Notes: generated from the letters alone by a model not told the origin. A stretch of DNA of 64,000 bases from Novosphingobium resinovorum (GCF_001742225.1 NZ_CP017075.1:3564001-3628000), one strand, 5' to 3'; shown: positions 6,975 through 16,489, counted from the first letter of the stretch. Numbers and translations are program-made.

Positions 6975-8291
6975 ATGACGCCGTTCAAGGTCGTTCGTGA
7001 GCGGTGGCTGGCATGCGCACTGACCTGCCTTGCACCGCTGCCGTTCATCACCCCCATCGCACTTGCAGCATCGCCCGCTCCGTCGCAGCAGACCGCGTTC
7101 AGTCTCGACGCGGCGATGGCCGCTGCCGAGACCGACAACATCGATGTGATCCGGTCCCGGCTGGCGTTGAAGACTGCGCAGGCCAACCTGCGGATCGCGG
7201 ATACCGCGCCCAACCCGAACCTCAATCTCAGCGCGGTGCAGCTGCGTCCGGGGCGGATCGGCAGGCGCCCCCTGGATTCGGTGGCGGACACCGTCGTCGG
7301 CATCGACCTGCCGCTGGAGCGCGGCGGCAAGCGGCAGGCCCGGACCGGCGAAGCGCGTGCGTTGATCGATGCCGCGGCAGGCGACCTAGCCAGCGCGCGG
7401 CGCGACATGCGCGAGGCCGTGTACGGCGCCTATTTCGACCTCAAGGCGGCAGAGCAGCGTAGCGCCATCCTTTCGGCGATTGCGGCCAGCTATGCCGACA
7501 GCCAGCACATGGCGCATACGCAGGAGCACGCGGGCTCGATCTCGCGCGGGGACCTGTCGCGTCAGGCGGTTGAAGCCTCCCGCGCGAAGACCGACGCGCA
7601 GCAGGCGGCGATCGCGCTGCAGGTGGCGCGGCTCGGCCTCGCCACCCTGATCGGACGGGAACGGGATGCGCCCGACATTGCTACAGGCGGTGAATGGGTC
7701 GATGTGCCCGCCGCCGCCAGTACGGAGCCAGCGGACCTTCTGGCCTTGCGTCGTCCGGACGTGTTGGCGGCGCAGTCGCGCGTCGAGGCGGCCCGGCGCA
7801 GCCTCGACGGCGCGCATGCGCTGCGCCATCCCGACGTGACCGTCAGCATGCAGTACGAACACGCTATGGACGACCTCGGCGTCGGCAGCAGCGTCGGCGT
7901 GGGCGTTTCCGTGCCGTTGCCGGTGCGCAACCGCTACAGCGGCGAAGTGGACGCCGCCGGCACCGCGCTGGTCCAGGCCGAGGCGGAGGCGCGCAAGGCG
8001 GCGGCCGTGGCAACGGCCGAGATCACCATCGCCCGCCAGTCGCTTTCCCAGGCCAGCGAACGACGCCGTGAGATCGAGGAACGGCAACTGCCCGCCGCGC
8101 GCGATGCCGCGGGCGTCGCCGAATTCGCCTATACCAACGGGGCGACGTCGCTGCTCGAACTGCTCGATGCCCGCCGCTCGCTGCGGGCCGTAGAACTTGG
8201 CGCGGTCGATGCTCGTGCCGACGAAGCCCATGCCATCGCGCAGCTTCAGGCTGCCGAAACCACTGGCGAAACCACCGGAGACGATCGATGA
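6975..8291 (+). CDS. czcC: CzcC-type outer membrane factor of metal RND pump
   Basis: 438-residue TolC-family outer membrane channel of a tripartite heavy-metal exporter. A signal peptide covers about residues 1-32 (ending TPIALAA). The two TolC repeats follow, with the coiled coils seen as FSLDAAMAAAETDNIDVIRS, LALRRPDVLAAQSRVEAARR and TNGATSLLELLDARRSL. It opens a rightward operon: its stop overlaps the adaptor start by 4 bases (ATGA). No strong ribosome-binding site is seen before 6975, but the N-terminus fits a leader. The substrate metal is judged from the pump gene. Confidence 0.9.
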   Translation: MTPFKVVRERWLACALTCLAPLPFITPIALAASPAPSQQTAFSLDAAMAAAETDNIDVIRSRLALKTAQANLRIADTAPNPNLNLSAVQLRPGRIGRRPLDSVADTVVGIDLPLERGGKRQARTGEARALIDAAAGDLASARRDMREAVYGAYFDLKAAEQRSAILSAIAASYADSQHMAHTQEHAGSISRGDLSRQAVEASRAKTDAQQAAIALQVARLGLATLIGRERDAPDIATGGEWVDVPAAASTEPADLLALRRPDVLAAQSRVEAARRSLDGAHALRHPDVTVSMQYEHAMDDLGVGSSVGVGVSVPLPVRNRYSGEVDAAGTALVQAEAEARKAAAVATAEITIARQSLSQASERRREIEERQLPAARDAAGVAEFAYTNGATSLLELLDARRSLRAVELGAVDARADEAHAIAQLQAAETTGETTGDDR

Positions 8292-9424
8292 GGGCTTCTG
8301 CCCCCGCAGCATTTGGCCGAGCCTTTGGCGCAGCCCTGCTGGCCACCGCCCTGACCGCCCCGCTTGCCGGCTGCGGCCAGTCCGATGCGCCGCCCGCCGC
8401 CGCGCCGAGCAAGTCGCCCGACCTCATCAGCTATGCGCCGGGCTCGGCCGAACTCGACACCGTGCAGATCGTCACCGCCACCACCAGCCCGCTGCCGATC
8501 TCGGCCGACATGAACGCGCGTCTTGCACTCGACGAATCGCAGACCAGCCGCGTCGGCGCGCCGGTGGCCGGGCGGGTGACGCAGGTTCTGGCCGACATCG
8601 GCCAAGGGGTGAAGGCCGGGCAGGCACTGGCCTATCTCGATGCGCCCGATCTCGGCCAGGCGCGCGCCGATCTGCTCACCGCCCAGGCCGAAAGCACTCG
8701 CAAGGCGCGCGAGATGGCCCGCTCGCACATGCTGTTCGACGGGGGCGCGATCTCCCGCCGCGATCTCGAAGGCGCGCAGGCCGATGCCGCCGGGGCCGGG
8801 GCCGAACTGGAGCGTGCGCGCCTGCGCCTGCGCAACCTGGGGAGCGGCGCGGGCGATGCGCTGGCGCTGACCAGTTCGGTCAGCGGCTACGTCATCGACC
8901 GCCAGATCAATCCCGGCCAGCAGGTCGGCGCCGGACAGACCCCGCTCTACACCGTGTCCAACCCGCGCACCTTGTGGCTGTTCCTCGACGTTCCCGAGGC
9001 GTCGAGCAGCCGCGCACGCATCGGCGAGGCGGTGGAATTCGACGTACCGGCCTGGCCCGGCCGCCGCTTTACCGGCAAGATCACGCAGATCGGCCTCGCG
9101 GTAGACCCGGCCACGCGCCGTGTGCAGGTGCGCGCCGAAGTCGGCAATCCCGACCTCGCGCTCAAGCCCGAGATGTACGCCCGTGCGCGCCTCGTCACTG
9201 ACGACGGCCGCCGCGCGATCAAGGTTCCCAATGCCGCGATCTTCGAATCCGGCATGAAGAACTACATCTTCCGCGTGGAGGCGCCCGGTCGCTTCCGCCG
9301 CGTTCTGGTGGAAGTGGGCGAACGCGGAGACAGCTTCTCCTACGTGACGTCCGGCATCCGCAACGGCGAACGGATCGTCGGCGAAGGTGCGCTGCTGCTC
9401 AACGCCCAGCTTTCCGGGGGCTGA
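8288..9424 (+). CDS. czcB: CzcB-type periplasmic adaptor (membrane fusion protein)
   Basis: 378-residue lipoprotein adaptor joining the RND pump to the outer membrane channel. The leader ends in a lipobox (TAPLAGC). The biotinyl-lipoyl half-motifs are GRVTQVLADIGQGVKAGQAL and SGYVIDRQINPGQQVGAGQ, separated by a short alpha-hairpin rich in Ala and Arg. Beta-barrel segments follow (LWLFLDVPEASSSRARIGE, FTGKITQIGLAVDPATRRV). It lacks the His-rich metal-binding N-terminus of some CzcB proteins. It overlaps czcC by 4 bases and ends 4 bases before czcA, so expression should be coupled. Confidence 0.9.
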   Translation: MRASAPAAFGRAFGAALLATALTAPLAGCGQSDAPPAAAPSKSPDLISYAPGSAELDTVQIVTATTSPLPISADMNARLALDESQTSRVGAPVAGRVTQVLADIGQGVKAGQALAYLDAPDLGQARADLLTAQAESTRKAREMARSHMLFDGGAISRRDLEGAQADAAGAGAELERARLRLRNLGSGAGDALALTSSVSGYVIDRQINPGQQVGAGQTPLYTVSNPRTLWLFLDVPEASSSRARIGEAVEFDVPAWPGRRFTGKITQIGLAVDPATRRVQVRAEVGNPDLALKPEMYARARLVTDDGRRAIKVPNAAIFESGMKNYIFRVEAPGRFRRVLVEVGERGDSFSYVTSGIRNGERIVGEGALLLNAQLSGG

Positions 9425-9428
9425 TCCG

Positions 9429-12400
9429 ATGTTGGAAAGACTGGCCCGCTTCGTCGTCGAGAAGCGGATCTTCGTGATCGTCATGGTCGTGGCCCTGATC
9501 ATCGTCGGCGGCCGCGCGGTGATGAGCCTGCCGATCGAGGCTTTCCCCGACGTGCAGGACGTGCAGGTCGTGGTCATCAGCCAGCAGGCCGGGCAGGCGC
9601 CGGAGGAGATGGAGCGGTCCATCTCGCTGCCGATCGAGCGCGCGCTGGCGGGTACGCCGGGCGTGAACGACATCCGCTCGGTCTCGATCACCGGGCTGTC
9701 AGTGGTCACGTTGATCTTCAACGACGGCACGGACGATTACTTCGCCCGCTCGCAGGTGCTGGAAAAGCTGCGGGACGCCAATTTGCCCGCCGGCGTAACG
9801 CCCAGTCTGGCGCCGCTGTCCACCGCGGTCGGCGAAGTCTATCGCTACGTGCTGGACAAGCCGGCGGACATGCCGCTCTACGAAGCGCGCGCGATTCAGG
9901 ACTTCGTGGTACGTCCGACGCTGCGCATGGTGCCTGGCGTGGCAGATGTCACCAGCTTCGGCGGCAGCATCAAGCAGTACCAGATCCTCGTCCGCCCCGA
10001 TCTGCTCAAGCGCTACGGCGTCACCGTGGCCGACGTGCAGACCGCCGTGGGCAAGGCGAACTCAAACGTTGGCGGCGGCGTGATCCCGCGCGGCGACGAA
10101 GTCGTCGTGGTACGTGGGGTAGGCCTCTACAAGTCGATCGACGATGTCGGCAATACCGTGGTCCGCGCGCAGAACGGCAATACCGTGCGCGTGCGCGATC
10201 TGGGCGACGTGCAGATCGGCACGCCCGAACGCAGCGGCATGGTTGCCTACGACCACAAGGACGATGTCAGCGAAGGCATCGTCACCATGGTCAAGCGCCA
10301 GAACGCCGCCGTGGTGGTGCAGGGCGTGCGCGACGCGGTGGACAAGATGAACGCGCAGTTCCAGGCCGATGCGAAGCGCACGGGCAAGCCGCCGATCCAG
10401 ATCCGCGCGACCTACCAGCGCACCAAGCTGCTCGACAAGACCGTGGAGACGGTGGCGGAAAACCTCGTCGTCGGCGCCACTCTGGTGACGGTGTTGCTGC
10501 TGGTGTTCCTGCGCAACTGGCGCGCGGCGCTGGTCGTCGCGGCGATCATTCCGCTGGCACTGCTGGCGGCCTTCGCGGGCCTCAATACGGTGAACGTGCC
10601 CGCCAACCTGATCTCGATGGGCGCGGTGGACTTCGGCATCATCATCGACTCTGCCGTTGTGCTGGTGGAGGCGCTGATGGTCGCGCTGTCGCTGGAAGCG
10701 GCGCGGCACGGGGGCGTGCAGCCGGACAGAATCCGGCGCAACCAGGTGCTGCGCAACACGGTGGCCAACCTGGCGCGGCCGATCCTGTTCTCCAAGGCCA
10801 TCATCATCATGGCCTTCGTGCCGATCTTCACCTTCCAGCGCGTGGAAGGGAAGATGTTCTCGCCGGTTGCACTGACGCTGTCCTTTGCGCTGGGCGCGGC
10901 GCTGGTGCTGACGCTTTCGTTCCTGCCGGCGGTGCTGAGCTTCCTTGTCGAACGCTACGACATGGCGGAAAAGCACATCGTCTGGATGGACCGTCTGCGC
11001 GATGGGTATCGCAGCACGGTGGAGAAAGCGCTGCCGCGCACCAAGGCGGTGGTTGTGGCCTCCGGGCTGGCGCTGGTGCTGGCCTTCCTGATGATCCCGC
11101 GTCTGGGTTCTGAGTTCCTGCCCAAGCTGGACGAAGGCAACATCTGGCTCACCGTCCAGCTCACGCCCTCGGCCTCGATGGAGACCACGCGCAAGGTCGA
11201 GAAGCGTGTGCGCGCAATCATGCTTTCCTACCCGGAAGTAGCGCATGTCGGCTCCGAGACCGGCCGCCCGGACGACGGGACCGACCCCAAGGGACCGTCC
11301 AGCCTGCAGATGCTGATCGACCTCAAGCCGCGCAGCGAATGGCGTTCCAAGTTCGGCTCGAAGGCCGCGCTTGAGGATGACATGCGCAAGCAGGTGGACA
11401 AGATCCCCGGCGTACCCACCAATTTCAGCCAGGTGATCGAAGACAGCGTCGAGGAAAGCCTTTCGGGCGTGAAGGGCGAAATCTCGGTGAAGATCACCGG
11501 GCCGGACCTCAACGTGCTGGAGCAACTGGGCGAGCAGACCGCGCGGGTGGTGGCTGCGGTGCCGGGCGCGTCGGACGTGGATGCCGTGAAGATTGGCGGC
11601 CAGACCGAAGTGCGCGCCGTGCTCGACCGGGATGCGATGGCTCGTTACGGCCTCAACGCAGACGATGCCAACACCGCCATCGCCACCGCCTTCGGCGGCG
11701 CGACGGTCGGCACCGCGTACGAAGCGGATCGCAACTTCGACATCGTCGTGCGCTTTGCCCCGGATCAGCGCAACGCGGTGGATGATCTCTCGCATCTACA
11801 GGTGCCGCTGCCACAGGGCGGCACGATCTCGCTGGGTGAAATCGCGCAAGTCTCGGTTCAGGTCGGTGCATCGCGCATCAGCCGCGAGAACGGCAGTCGC
11901 AACGTGGCGATCAAGGCCAACGTCGACGGGCGCGACCAGGGCAGCTTCGTGGTCGATGCGCAGAAGGCGGTGAAGGACAAGATCAAGTTGCCGTCGGGTT
12001 ACCAGATGACCTGGGGCGGCCAGTTCGAAAACCAGCAGCGCGCCATGCAGCGTCTGGAGGTGATCGTGCCGATCGCGCTGTTCGGCATCTTCATCCTGCT
12101 TTTCGGTGCATTCCGCTCGGTGCGCTCCGCCTTGCTGATCCTTGCGATGGTGCCTTTCACCACGGTCGGCGGCGTCACGGCGCTGGCGATGGCGGGGCTC
12201 CACATGTCGGTGTCCGCAGCGGTCGGCTTCATCGCCGTGGCGGGCATATCGGTGCAGAACGGTGTCGTCATGCTGGAGCACATCACGCACCGCTACGAGA
12301 ACGGCGATGCCTATCGCGTGGCCGTGCTTGAAGGCGCCATCGACCGCCTGCGGCCGATCCTTATGACGGCGCTGATGGCCGGTTTGGGCCTGCTGCCGGC

Positions 12401-12563
12401 GGCGCTCTCCACCGGCATCGGTTCCGAAACGCAGCGACCATTCGCCTGCGTGATCGTGGGCGGCATCATCTCCGCCACCGCATTCATGCTCCTGCTGCTG
12501 CCGATGTCCCTGCTCTGGCTCTCCGGAGAAGAGAAGAGGCAGGAGAAGCATGCAGATATTTGA
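9429..12563 (+). CDS. czcA: CzcA-type heavy-metal RND efflux pump
   Basis: 1044-residue inner membrane proton/metal antiporter of the heavy-metal-efflux RND family, with twelve membrane segments and two large periplasmic loops. ATG at 9429 gives the family start MLERLARFVVEKRIFVIVM. The charged residues of membrane helix 4 are Asp401, Asp407 and Glu414 in AVDFGIIIDSAVVLVEALM, the arrangement of divalent-cation pumps (Co, Zn, Cd, Ni) rather than the Cu/Ag type. After Glu414 the usual Asn is Ala. RND motifs SLPIEAFPDVQDVQV (loop 1) and TALMAGLGLLPAALSTGIGS are intact. No regulator lies in the operon. The exact metal is not predictable. Confidence 0.93.
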   Translation: MLERLARFVVEKRIFVIVMVVALIIVGGRAVMSLPIEAFPDVQDVQVVVISQQAGQAPEEMERSISLPIERALAGTPGVNDIRSVSITGLSVVTLIFNDGTDDYFARSQVLEKLRDANLPAGVTPSLAPLSTAVGEVYRYVLDKPADMPLYEARAIQDFVVRPTLRMVPGVADVTSFGGSIKQYQILVRPDLLKRYGVTVADVQTAVGKANSNVGGGVIPRGDEVVVVRGVGLYKSIDDVGNTVVRAQNGNTVRVRDLGDVQIGTPERSGMVAYDHKDDVSEGIVTMVKRQNAAVVVQGVRDAVDKMNAQFQADAKRTGKPPIQIRATYQRTKLLDKTVETVAENLVVGATLVTVLLLVFLRNWRAALVVAAIIPLALLAAFAGLNTVNVPANLISMGAVDFGIIIDSAVVLVEALMVALSLEAARHGGVQPDRIRRNQVLRNTVANLARPILFSKAIIIMAFVPIFTFQRVEGKMFSPVALTLSFALGAALVLTLSFLPAVLSFLVERYDMAEKHIVWMDRLRDGYRSTVEKALPRTKAVVVASGLALVLAFLMIPRLGSEFLPKLDEGNIWLTVQLTPSASMETTRKVEKRVRAIMLSYPEVAHVGSETGRPDDGTDPKGPSSLQMLIDLKPRSEWRSKFGSKAALEDDMRKQVDKIPGVPTNFSQVIEDSVEESLSGVKGEISVKITGPDLNVLEQLGEQTARVVAAVPGASDVDAVKIGGQTEVRAVLDRDAMARYGLNADDANTAIATAFGGATVGTAYEADRNFDIVVRFAPDQRNAVDDLSHLQVPLPQGGTISLGEIAQVSVQVGASRISRENGSRNVAIKANVDGRDQGSFVVDAQKAVKDKIKLPSGYQMTWGGQFENQQRAMQRLEVIVPIALFGIFILLFGAFRSVRSALLILAMVPFTTVGGVTALAMAGLHMSVSAAVGFIAVAGISVQNGVVMLEHITHRYENGDAYRVAVLEGAIDRLRPILMTALMAGLGLLPAALSTGIGSETQRPFACVIVGGIISATAFMLLLLPMSLLWLSGEEKRQEKHADI

Positions 12564-12609
12564 TCTTCAGTCTTCGCTTGGCCCTCGCTGCACTAGCAAC
12601 TGCCGATGG

Positions 12610-12625
12610 CCATACATCTGTATGG
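12610..12625. promoter_or_regulatory. 16-base palindrome between czcA and methyltransferase
   Basis: CCATACA and TGTATGG form a perfect 7-bp dyad around two bases. It lies 47 bases after the czcA stop and 82 bases before the end of the convergent methyltransferase gene. It is too small and lacks a T run for a good terminator. Its role is unknown. Confidence 0.35.
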
Positions 12626-12706
12626 CGGAGCTTGATCGCTGGACCCCCGAAAAGGGTCGAGTACGGCGCTCTCCAATCCCGACCAGTCGCGCACGATCCC
12701 GGCATA

Positions 12707-13486
12707 TCAACGCTGAGCGACCACGATCAGCGCGGTTGAAGGGATCGGCAATACGGAGCGTTCGCCCGCCATCTGCCTGACCTCGGTAATAACTTCTGCC
12801 TTTTCCCCATCATTGAGGCTCGTCCAGTCGGGCGACATGCCGAACAATGTATCGGGATCGTCGAGTGCCCCGACGTCGAGCTCATAATCATGCGTCACTG
12901 GCTCGATCCGGGGATCGCGATAGCCCGCAAGGATCATTTCGCGAGCGAAGTTCCCCGGATCGCTGAGGACGCCGACGGCTTCCGGCATTGCCATGCCATC
13001 ACGGCCGGGGAAGAGCTTTCGACGGATATCTCCGAGCAGAAGAAAGGTCGCGGCACCGCGTTGTTGCCAGGTTGCCACGATGCCGTGGCCGCCAGGGCGC
13101 GTAACGCGGGCCATTTCGGCCAACCCCTTGCGCCAGTCGGGAAACATGATGACCCCGAAGATCGAGAAGACGGCGTCGAACCCTCCGTCTGGGAGCGCAA
13201 GGTTTTGCCCATCCATTGTCTTGGCCTCGACATTGGGGTGACCGGTGGCGGCGATACGAGCGACCATGCCTGGAGAAAAGTCTGTTGCCAGCACCTTCGC
13301 GCCTGTTCGCGCGGCAGCCAGTGCCAAAGCACCGGTGCCTGCGGCTATGTCCAGCACGTGGCTGTCGGACCCGAGGGATATTCTCGCAACCGCCGCCTCG
13401 GCATAGCGAGCAGTGAAGGGGTGCGCAGTCTTCTCATAGTGCCGAGCGGCAGCATCCCAGTGATCAGGGTTCTCGAACTCTCGCAT
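12707..13486 (-). CDS. Class I SAM-dependent methyltransferase
   Basis: 259-residue cytoplasmic methyltransferase of the UbiE/Methyltransf_11 type. Motif I is VLDIAAGTGALALAAA, followed by the acidic end of strand 2 (VLATDFSPGMV), the motif DGQNLALPDGGFDAVFSIFG and the post-motif MARVTRPGGHGIVATW. ATG at 13486 (MREFENPDHWDAAARHYEKT) has GGAG nine bases upstream; an earlier start would run across the shared promoter. It is transcribed away from the Rrf2 gene and is the likely regulatory target of that protein. The methyl acceptor is unknown. Confidence 0.85.
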   Translation of the reverse strand: MREFENPDHWDAAARHYEKTAHPFTARYAEAAVARISLGSDSHVLDIAAGTGALALAAARTGAKVLATDFSPGMVARIAATGHPNVEAKTMDGQNLALPDGGFDAVFSIFGVIMFPDWRKGLAEMARVTRPGGHGIVATWQQRGAATFLLLGDIRRKLFPGRDGMAMPEAVGVLSDPGNFAREMILAGYRDPRIEPVTHDYELDVGALDDPDTLFGMSPDWTSLNDGEKAEVITEVRQMAGERSVLPIPSTALIVVAQR

Positions 13487-13502
13487 TTCGAACGCTCCAC
13501 GA

Positions 13503-13536
13503 ATCATGTAACATAATAAGTATCGTGAAACATGAT
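13503..13536. promoter_or_regulatory. Inverted repeat in divergent promoter (candidate Rrf2 operator)
   Basis: ATCATGT (13503-13509) and ACATGAT (13530-13536) are exact inverted halves separated by 20 AT-rich bases, midway between the methyltransferase and Rrf2 starts. Rrf2 proteins are dimers that usually bind dyads in their own promoters, so control of both genes from here is plausible. Confidence 0.5.
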
Positions 13537-13572
13537 GCTTGCCAATCCGGCTGGAATGCGAAGAATCGAAAT

Positions 13573-14022
13573 ATGCGTAATGACAGTCGCCTTTCGCGAA
13601 TGCTCCACGTGCTGCTCCATATGGCGCGGCATGAGGGGGCAATGACGTCCGAAACTATCGCAGAGATGCTGGGAACCAATCCCGTTGTCGTCCGACGCAC
13701 GATGGCTGGTCTGCGCGAGGCAGGGTATGTGCGCTCGGAAAAAGGGCATGGTGGCGGTTGGGCCATCGCGGCAGACTTGGAGACCGTGTCGCTCCTCGAC
13801 GTACATCGAGCGGTAGGAGGACCACGCATCTTTGCTATCGGCAGCGAGCATTCCAATCCTGATTGCGCGGTTGAGGCGGCTGTCAACGAGGCGCTGGCGG
13901 AGGCGCTTTCGGAGGCGGAGGCTTTGCTGGTCGCCCGGCTGGGTGCTGTGAAGCTCGCTGACCTGGGCCGAACCTTTGATGCGCGCAGCGCTTCCGAGAT
14001 GGCGAGTGCACATTCAGCCTGA
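13573..14022 (+). CDS. Rrf2-family transcriptional regulator
   Basis: 149-residue winged-helix regulator. ATG at 13573 begins MRNDSRLSRMLHVLLHMARH, typical for the family. The helix-turn-helix is AMTSETIAEMLGTNPVVVRRTMAGL and the wing is VRSEKGHGGGWAIA. Only one Cys (Cys98, in NPDCAVEA) is present where iron-sulfur Rrf2 proteins such as IscR or NsrR have three. It is therefore probably not a cluster sensor, but might sense thiol-reactive compounds. It is divergent from the methyltransferase, with a dyad between them. Confidence 0.88.
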   Translation: MRNDSRLSRMLHVLLHMARHEGAMTSETIAEMLGTNPVVVRRTMAGLREAGYVRSEKGHGGGWAIAADLETVSLLDVHRAVGGPRIFAIGSEHSNPDCAVEAAVNEALAEALSEAEALLVARLGAVKLADLGRTFDARSASEMASAHSA

Positions 14023-14220
14023 TCGGCCTTTCTTCCAACCCTGCATGCGCCCCACGATCCGGTCCAGCGGCAGGCTGAGGCCAGTTGGCGGGTTGCATGC
14101 GCCAGCCGCAAGACAGGCCTCAATGTCGCTTATGGTCTCGCTCGTCGCTTCTTGCGGTACGGTGTAGATGTACACGAAGCGTAGCACGCATCCCCGGATC
14201 ATGGCCCGGATAAGCGGCAA
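14014..14220 (-). pseudogene. Relic of zinc-type quinone oxidoreductase C-terminus
   Basis: The minus-strand frame reads VLRFVYIYTVPQEAT...ISDIEACLAAGA...GLSLPLDRIVGRM. This matches the end of MDR-family NADPH:quinone oxidoreductases (pattern LxLPLDRIVEAHE). After LPLDRIV the family sequence is lost, and the NADPH-binding and catalytic domains are absent upstream. It is best read as a deletion remnant of an oxidoreductase once next to the Rrf2 gene. The family call is from motif memory. Confidence 0.5.
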
Positions 14221-14266
14221 CCGACGCTCTATCCCGTCGAATGACGGGACAGGGCGTGGCTGGTGA

Positions 14267-16303
14267 TCAGAACGTGTAGCGTGCGCCGATCTTGAACGTG
14301 CGTGGTTCGATCACGCGGCTGAGACGTCCTTCGACCGGGCCATTGGTGTCGAACGCCGGGATGTAGGATTCGTAGTAATAGGCGATATCCTTGTCGTGGC
14401 TGTCGAAGATGTTCAGCACCTCACCGTAGATCTCGATCTTGCGGCCCTTCCATGCGGCGCGGGCGTTTACGATCGTGCTGCCTTTGTCGCGCAGCGAGTT
14501 GTCCTCGATCAGCGGGTAGGGGCCGAGATGCCGGACGCGCACGCTCGCCTCCCACGGATCGAGCACGATCGCCGCGCCGGCGGAGACCGCGTTCTCGACC
14601 GCGTTGGGAATGCGATCTCCGTTGTCGTAGCGCGAGTGGCTGGCGACATAGCTGCCGTCGAGCGCCAGCCACGGCAGCGGGCGCCAGAACCCGACCACCT
14701 CGTAGCCATGACGCTTGCTGGCGCCGGTCGGCTCCACCGCGTTGGAATCGCCGACGAAGCGCAGTTCGCTGCCCACGTCGAGCCACCAGTACGTCGCGGT
14801 CAGTGAGACGGTGCCCAGTTGCAGGCGCCCGCCAAGTTCCTTGCCAGTGCCGCGCACCAGAACGGGCACGGGCGATTCCACGTTCACCGCACCGCGCACG
14901 TCGTTGGAATGGAAGCCGCGGCCCCAGTTGGCATAGACTTCGAACTGCGGGACGATCTCGTAGGCTGCCGATACCTTGGGTGAGACGATCGAATCGTGTC
15001 CGCTGCCGGTTCCCAGTTCGGTCGCCATGGCGTCGCGCGCGCGGACGGCGTAGTGGTAATAGTCGCCTCGCAGGCCTCCGGTTAGCCTGAGGCCGGGCAC
15101 CGGCTTCCAGGTCGCTTCGCCATAGAGCGCGCCGGACAGTTCCTCGACGTGATATCGACCCAACGAGGACAAAAAGGCGCGGGTTTCGGTACGATTCACC
15201 CCGACGTTGCCGATGTGATCGTAGCGGTTTTCAGTGCCAATGCTCAGTTGCAGCGTCGAGCCCAAAGCCCATTGCTTGCGCGCGGTGACACCCACGACCC
15301 AGCGCTTGTCGAACTGGTCGATCTGCGCGCTGGTGCTGTCCGGATCGGCATAAGTTGGGTTCGAATACATGTTCCAGTCGTAGTACTGGGCATAGACATT
15401 AGCGCTCCAGTTCGGCTGTCGCACCGCGACGTTGCCGACGAAGCGCGTTGTGCGGCCACGCGCCGAAGGATCGGGGGAGCAGAATTCGTCAGGGCACAGC
15501 GCACTGCCGATGATCCGCTCGGGGATCTGCTCGGTCGGCCGCCAAGTGGCGTGGTAGGCGTGGAGCGATGCTTCGACGGTGCCTTCGCCAGCGGACGCGA
15601 TGTACTTCGCAAAGCCGGAGTAATGCCGCAGATGCTCGGCCTCCTGCCAGGGACCATCATAGCGCTTGGCCTGCCCCACCAGCGTGAGACTGCCACCCGC
15701 CACATCCTTGATGTTGCCACCGGCGGCCAGCCGCCCCGACTTGTACGATCCACCCTCTACCGAGATCCACGGGCGGTCGAACCCATCGATGGTCGTCATG
15801 TAGGCCGCGCCGGCCAGTGCAAAGTCGCCGCCATCTGCGCGGTACGGCCCCTTGCGGAAGTCTTCGCGGGCGACGATCTCGGGGATCAGGCCGTTGAGAT
15901 CGAGATAGCCTTGGCCATGCCCGTGGCTGCGCAGGTTCATCTGCACGCCATCTATATAAGTCGTGAAGTCGGTGCCGTGATCGAGGTTGAAGCCGCGCAG
16001 GAAGTACTGGTTGGCCTTGCCGCTGCCCGAATGCTGCGCCGCTACCATGCCGGGCACCGCCTCAAGCAGTTCGGCGACCCGCAGAAGCGGACGGACCAGC
16101 AGGTCGGAACCGCCGACGCTGCCCTCGCTGGCGGCATGGGCGGTGCCGATCTTGGCCTCGCCGCGTCCGAACACCACGATTTCGCCGGAACCGCCATCCG
16201 CGCCGCCGGCGGATGCCTCTTCGGCGCAGGCGGGCATCGTCGCCAGCGCCATTGCGGTGCCTGCCACGATGCGCACCAGCGCAGCGCTTTTCATCAAATT
16301 CAT
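14267..16303 (-). CDS. TonB-dependent receptor under cobalamin riboswitch (BtuB-like role)
   Basis: About 678-residue outer membrane receptor. A signal peptide (MNLMKSAALVRIVAGTAMAL, ending PACA) precedes a plug domain with VAELLEAVPGMVAAQHSGSG and YFLRGFNLDHGTDFTTYIDG. A 22-strand-type barrel follows, ending in the required Phe (GARYTF). Three ATG codons lie in tandem at 16309, 16306 and 16303; the GGGGGG ahead is best spaced for the last. A cobalamin riboswitch sits directly upstream, which points to uptake of cobalamin or a related corrinoid; cobalt complexes are less likely. No BtuCDF importer is in the window. Barrel sequences do not define ligands, so the substrate rests on the riboswitch. 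Confidence 0.9.
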   Translation of the reverse strand: MNLMKSAALVRIVAGTAMALATMPACAEEASAGGADGGSGEIVVFGRGEAKIGTAHAASEGSVGGSDLLVRPLLRVAELLEAVPGMVAAQHSGSGKANQYFLRGFNLDHGTDFTTYIDGVQMNLRSHGHGQGYLDLNGLIPEIVAREDFRKGPYRADGGDFALAGAAYMTTIDGFDRPWISVEGGSYKSGRLAAGGNIKDVAGGSLTLVGQAKRYDGPWQEAEHLRHYSGFAKYIASAGEGTVEASLHAYHATWRPTEQIPERIIGSALCPDEFCSPDPSARGRTTRFVGNVAVRQPNWSANVYAQYYDWNMYSNPTYADPDSTSAQIDQFDKRWVVGVTARKQWALGSTLQLSIGTENRYDHIGNVGVNRTETRAFLSSLGRYHVEELSGALYGEATWKPVPGLRLTGGLRGDYYHYAVRARDAMATELGTGSGHDSIVSPKVSAAYEIVPQFEVYANWGRGFHSNDVRGAVNVESPVPVLVRGTGKELGGRLQLGTVSLTATYWWLDVGSELRFVGDSNAVEPTGASKRHGYEVVGFWRPLPWLALDGSYVASHSRYDNGDRIPNAVENAVSAGAAIVLDPWEASVRVRHLGPYPLIEDNSLRDKGSTIVNARAAWKGRKIEIYGEVLNIFDSHDKDIAYYYESYIPAFDTNGPVEGRLSRVIEPRTFKIGARYTF

Positions 16304-16489
16304 CATCATTCCCCCCGACGCCTGCGACTGGGTGGGAGGCTTGCCGCCATCAAGACGGTCGACGCGCGCCGGCGGTCGGACGCCGCGGGCGACCGTCTGC
16401 GCGAACCGATGCGGCCTCCACCGCTGGTTCGTCGCTCGAACGGAATGATTCCGGGCCTTGGCCACCCCCTGGACCACGGCATGAGCGAC

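Noticed and set aside
10062..11795. 577-codon open frame antisense to czcA
   Set aside because: High-GC antisense frame rich in His, Asp and Arg; typical shadow of a strongly coding gene.
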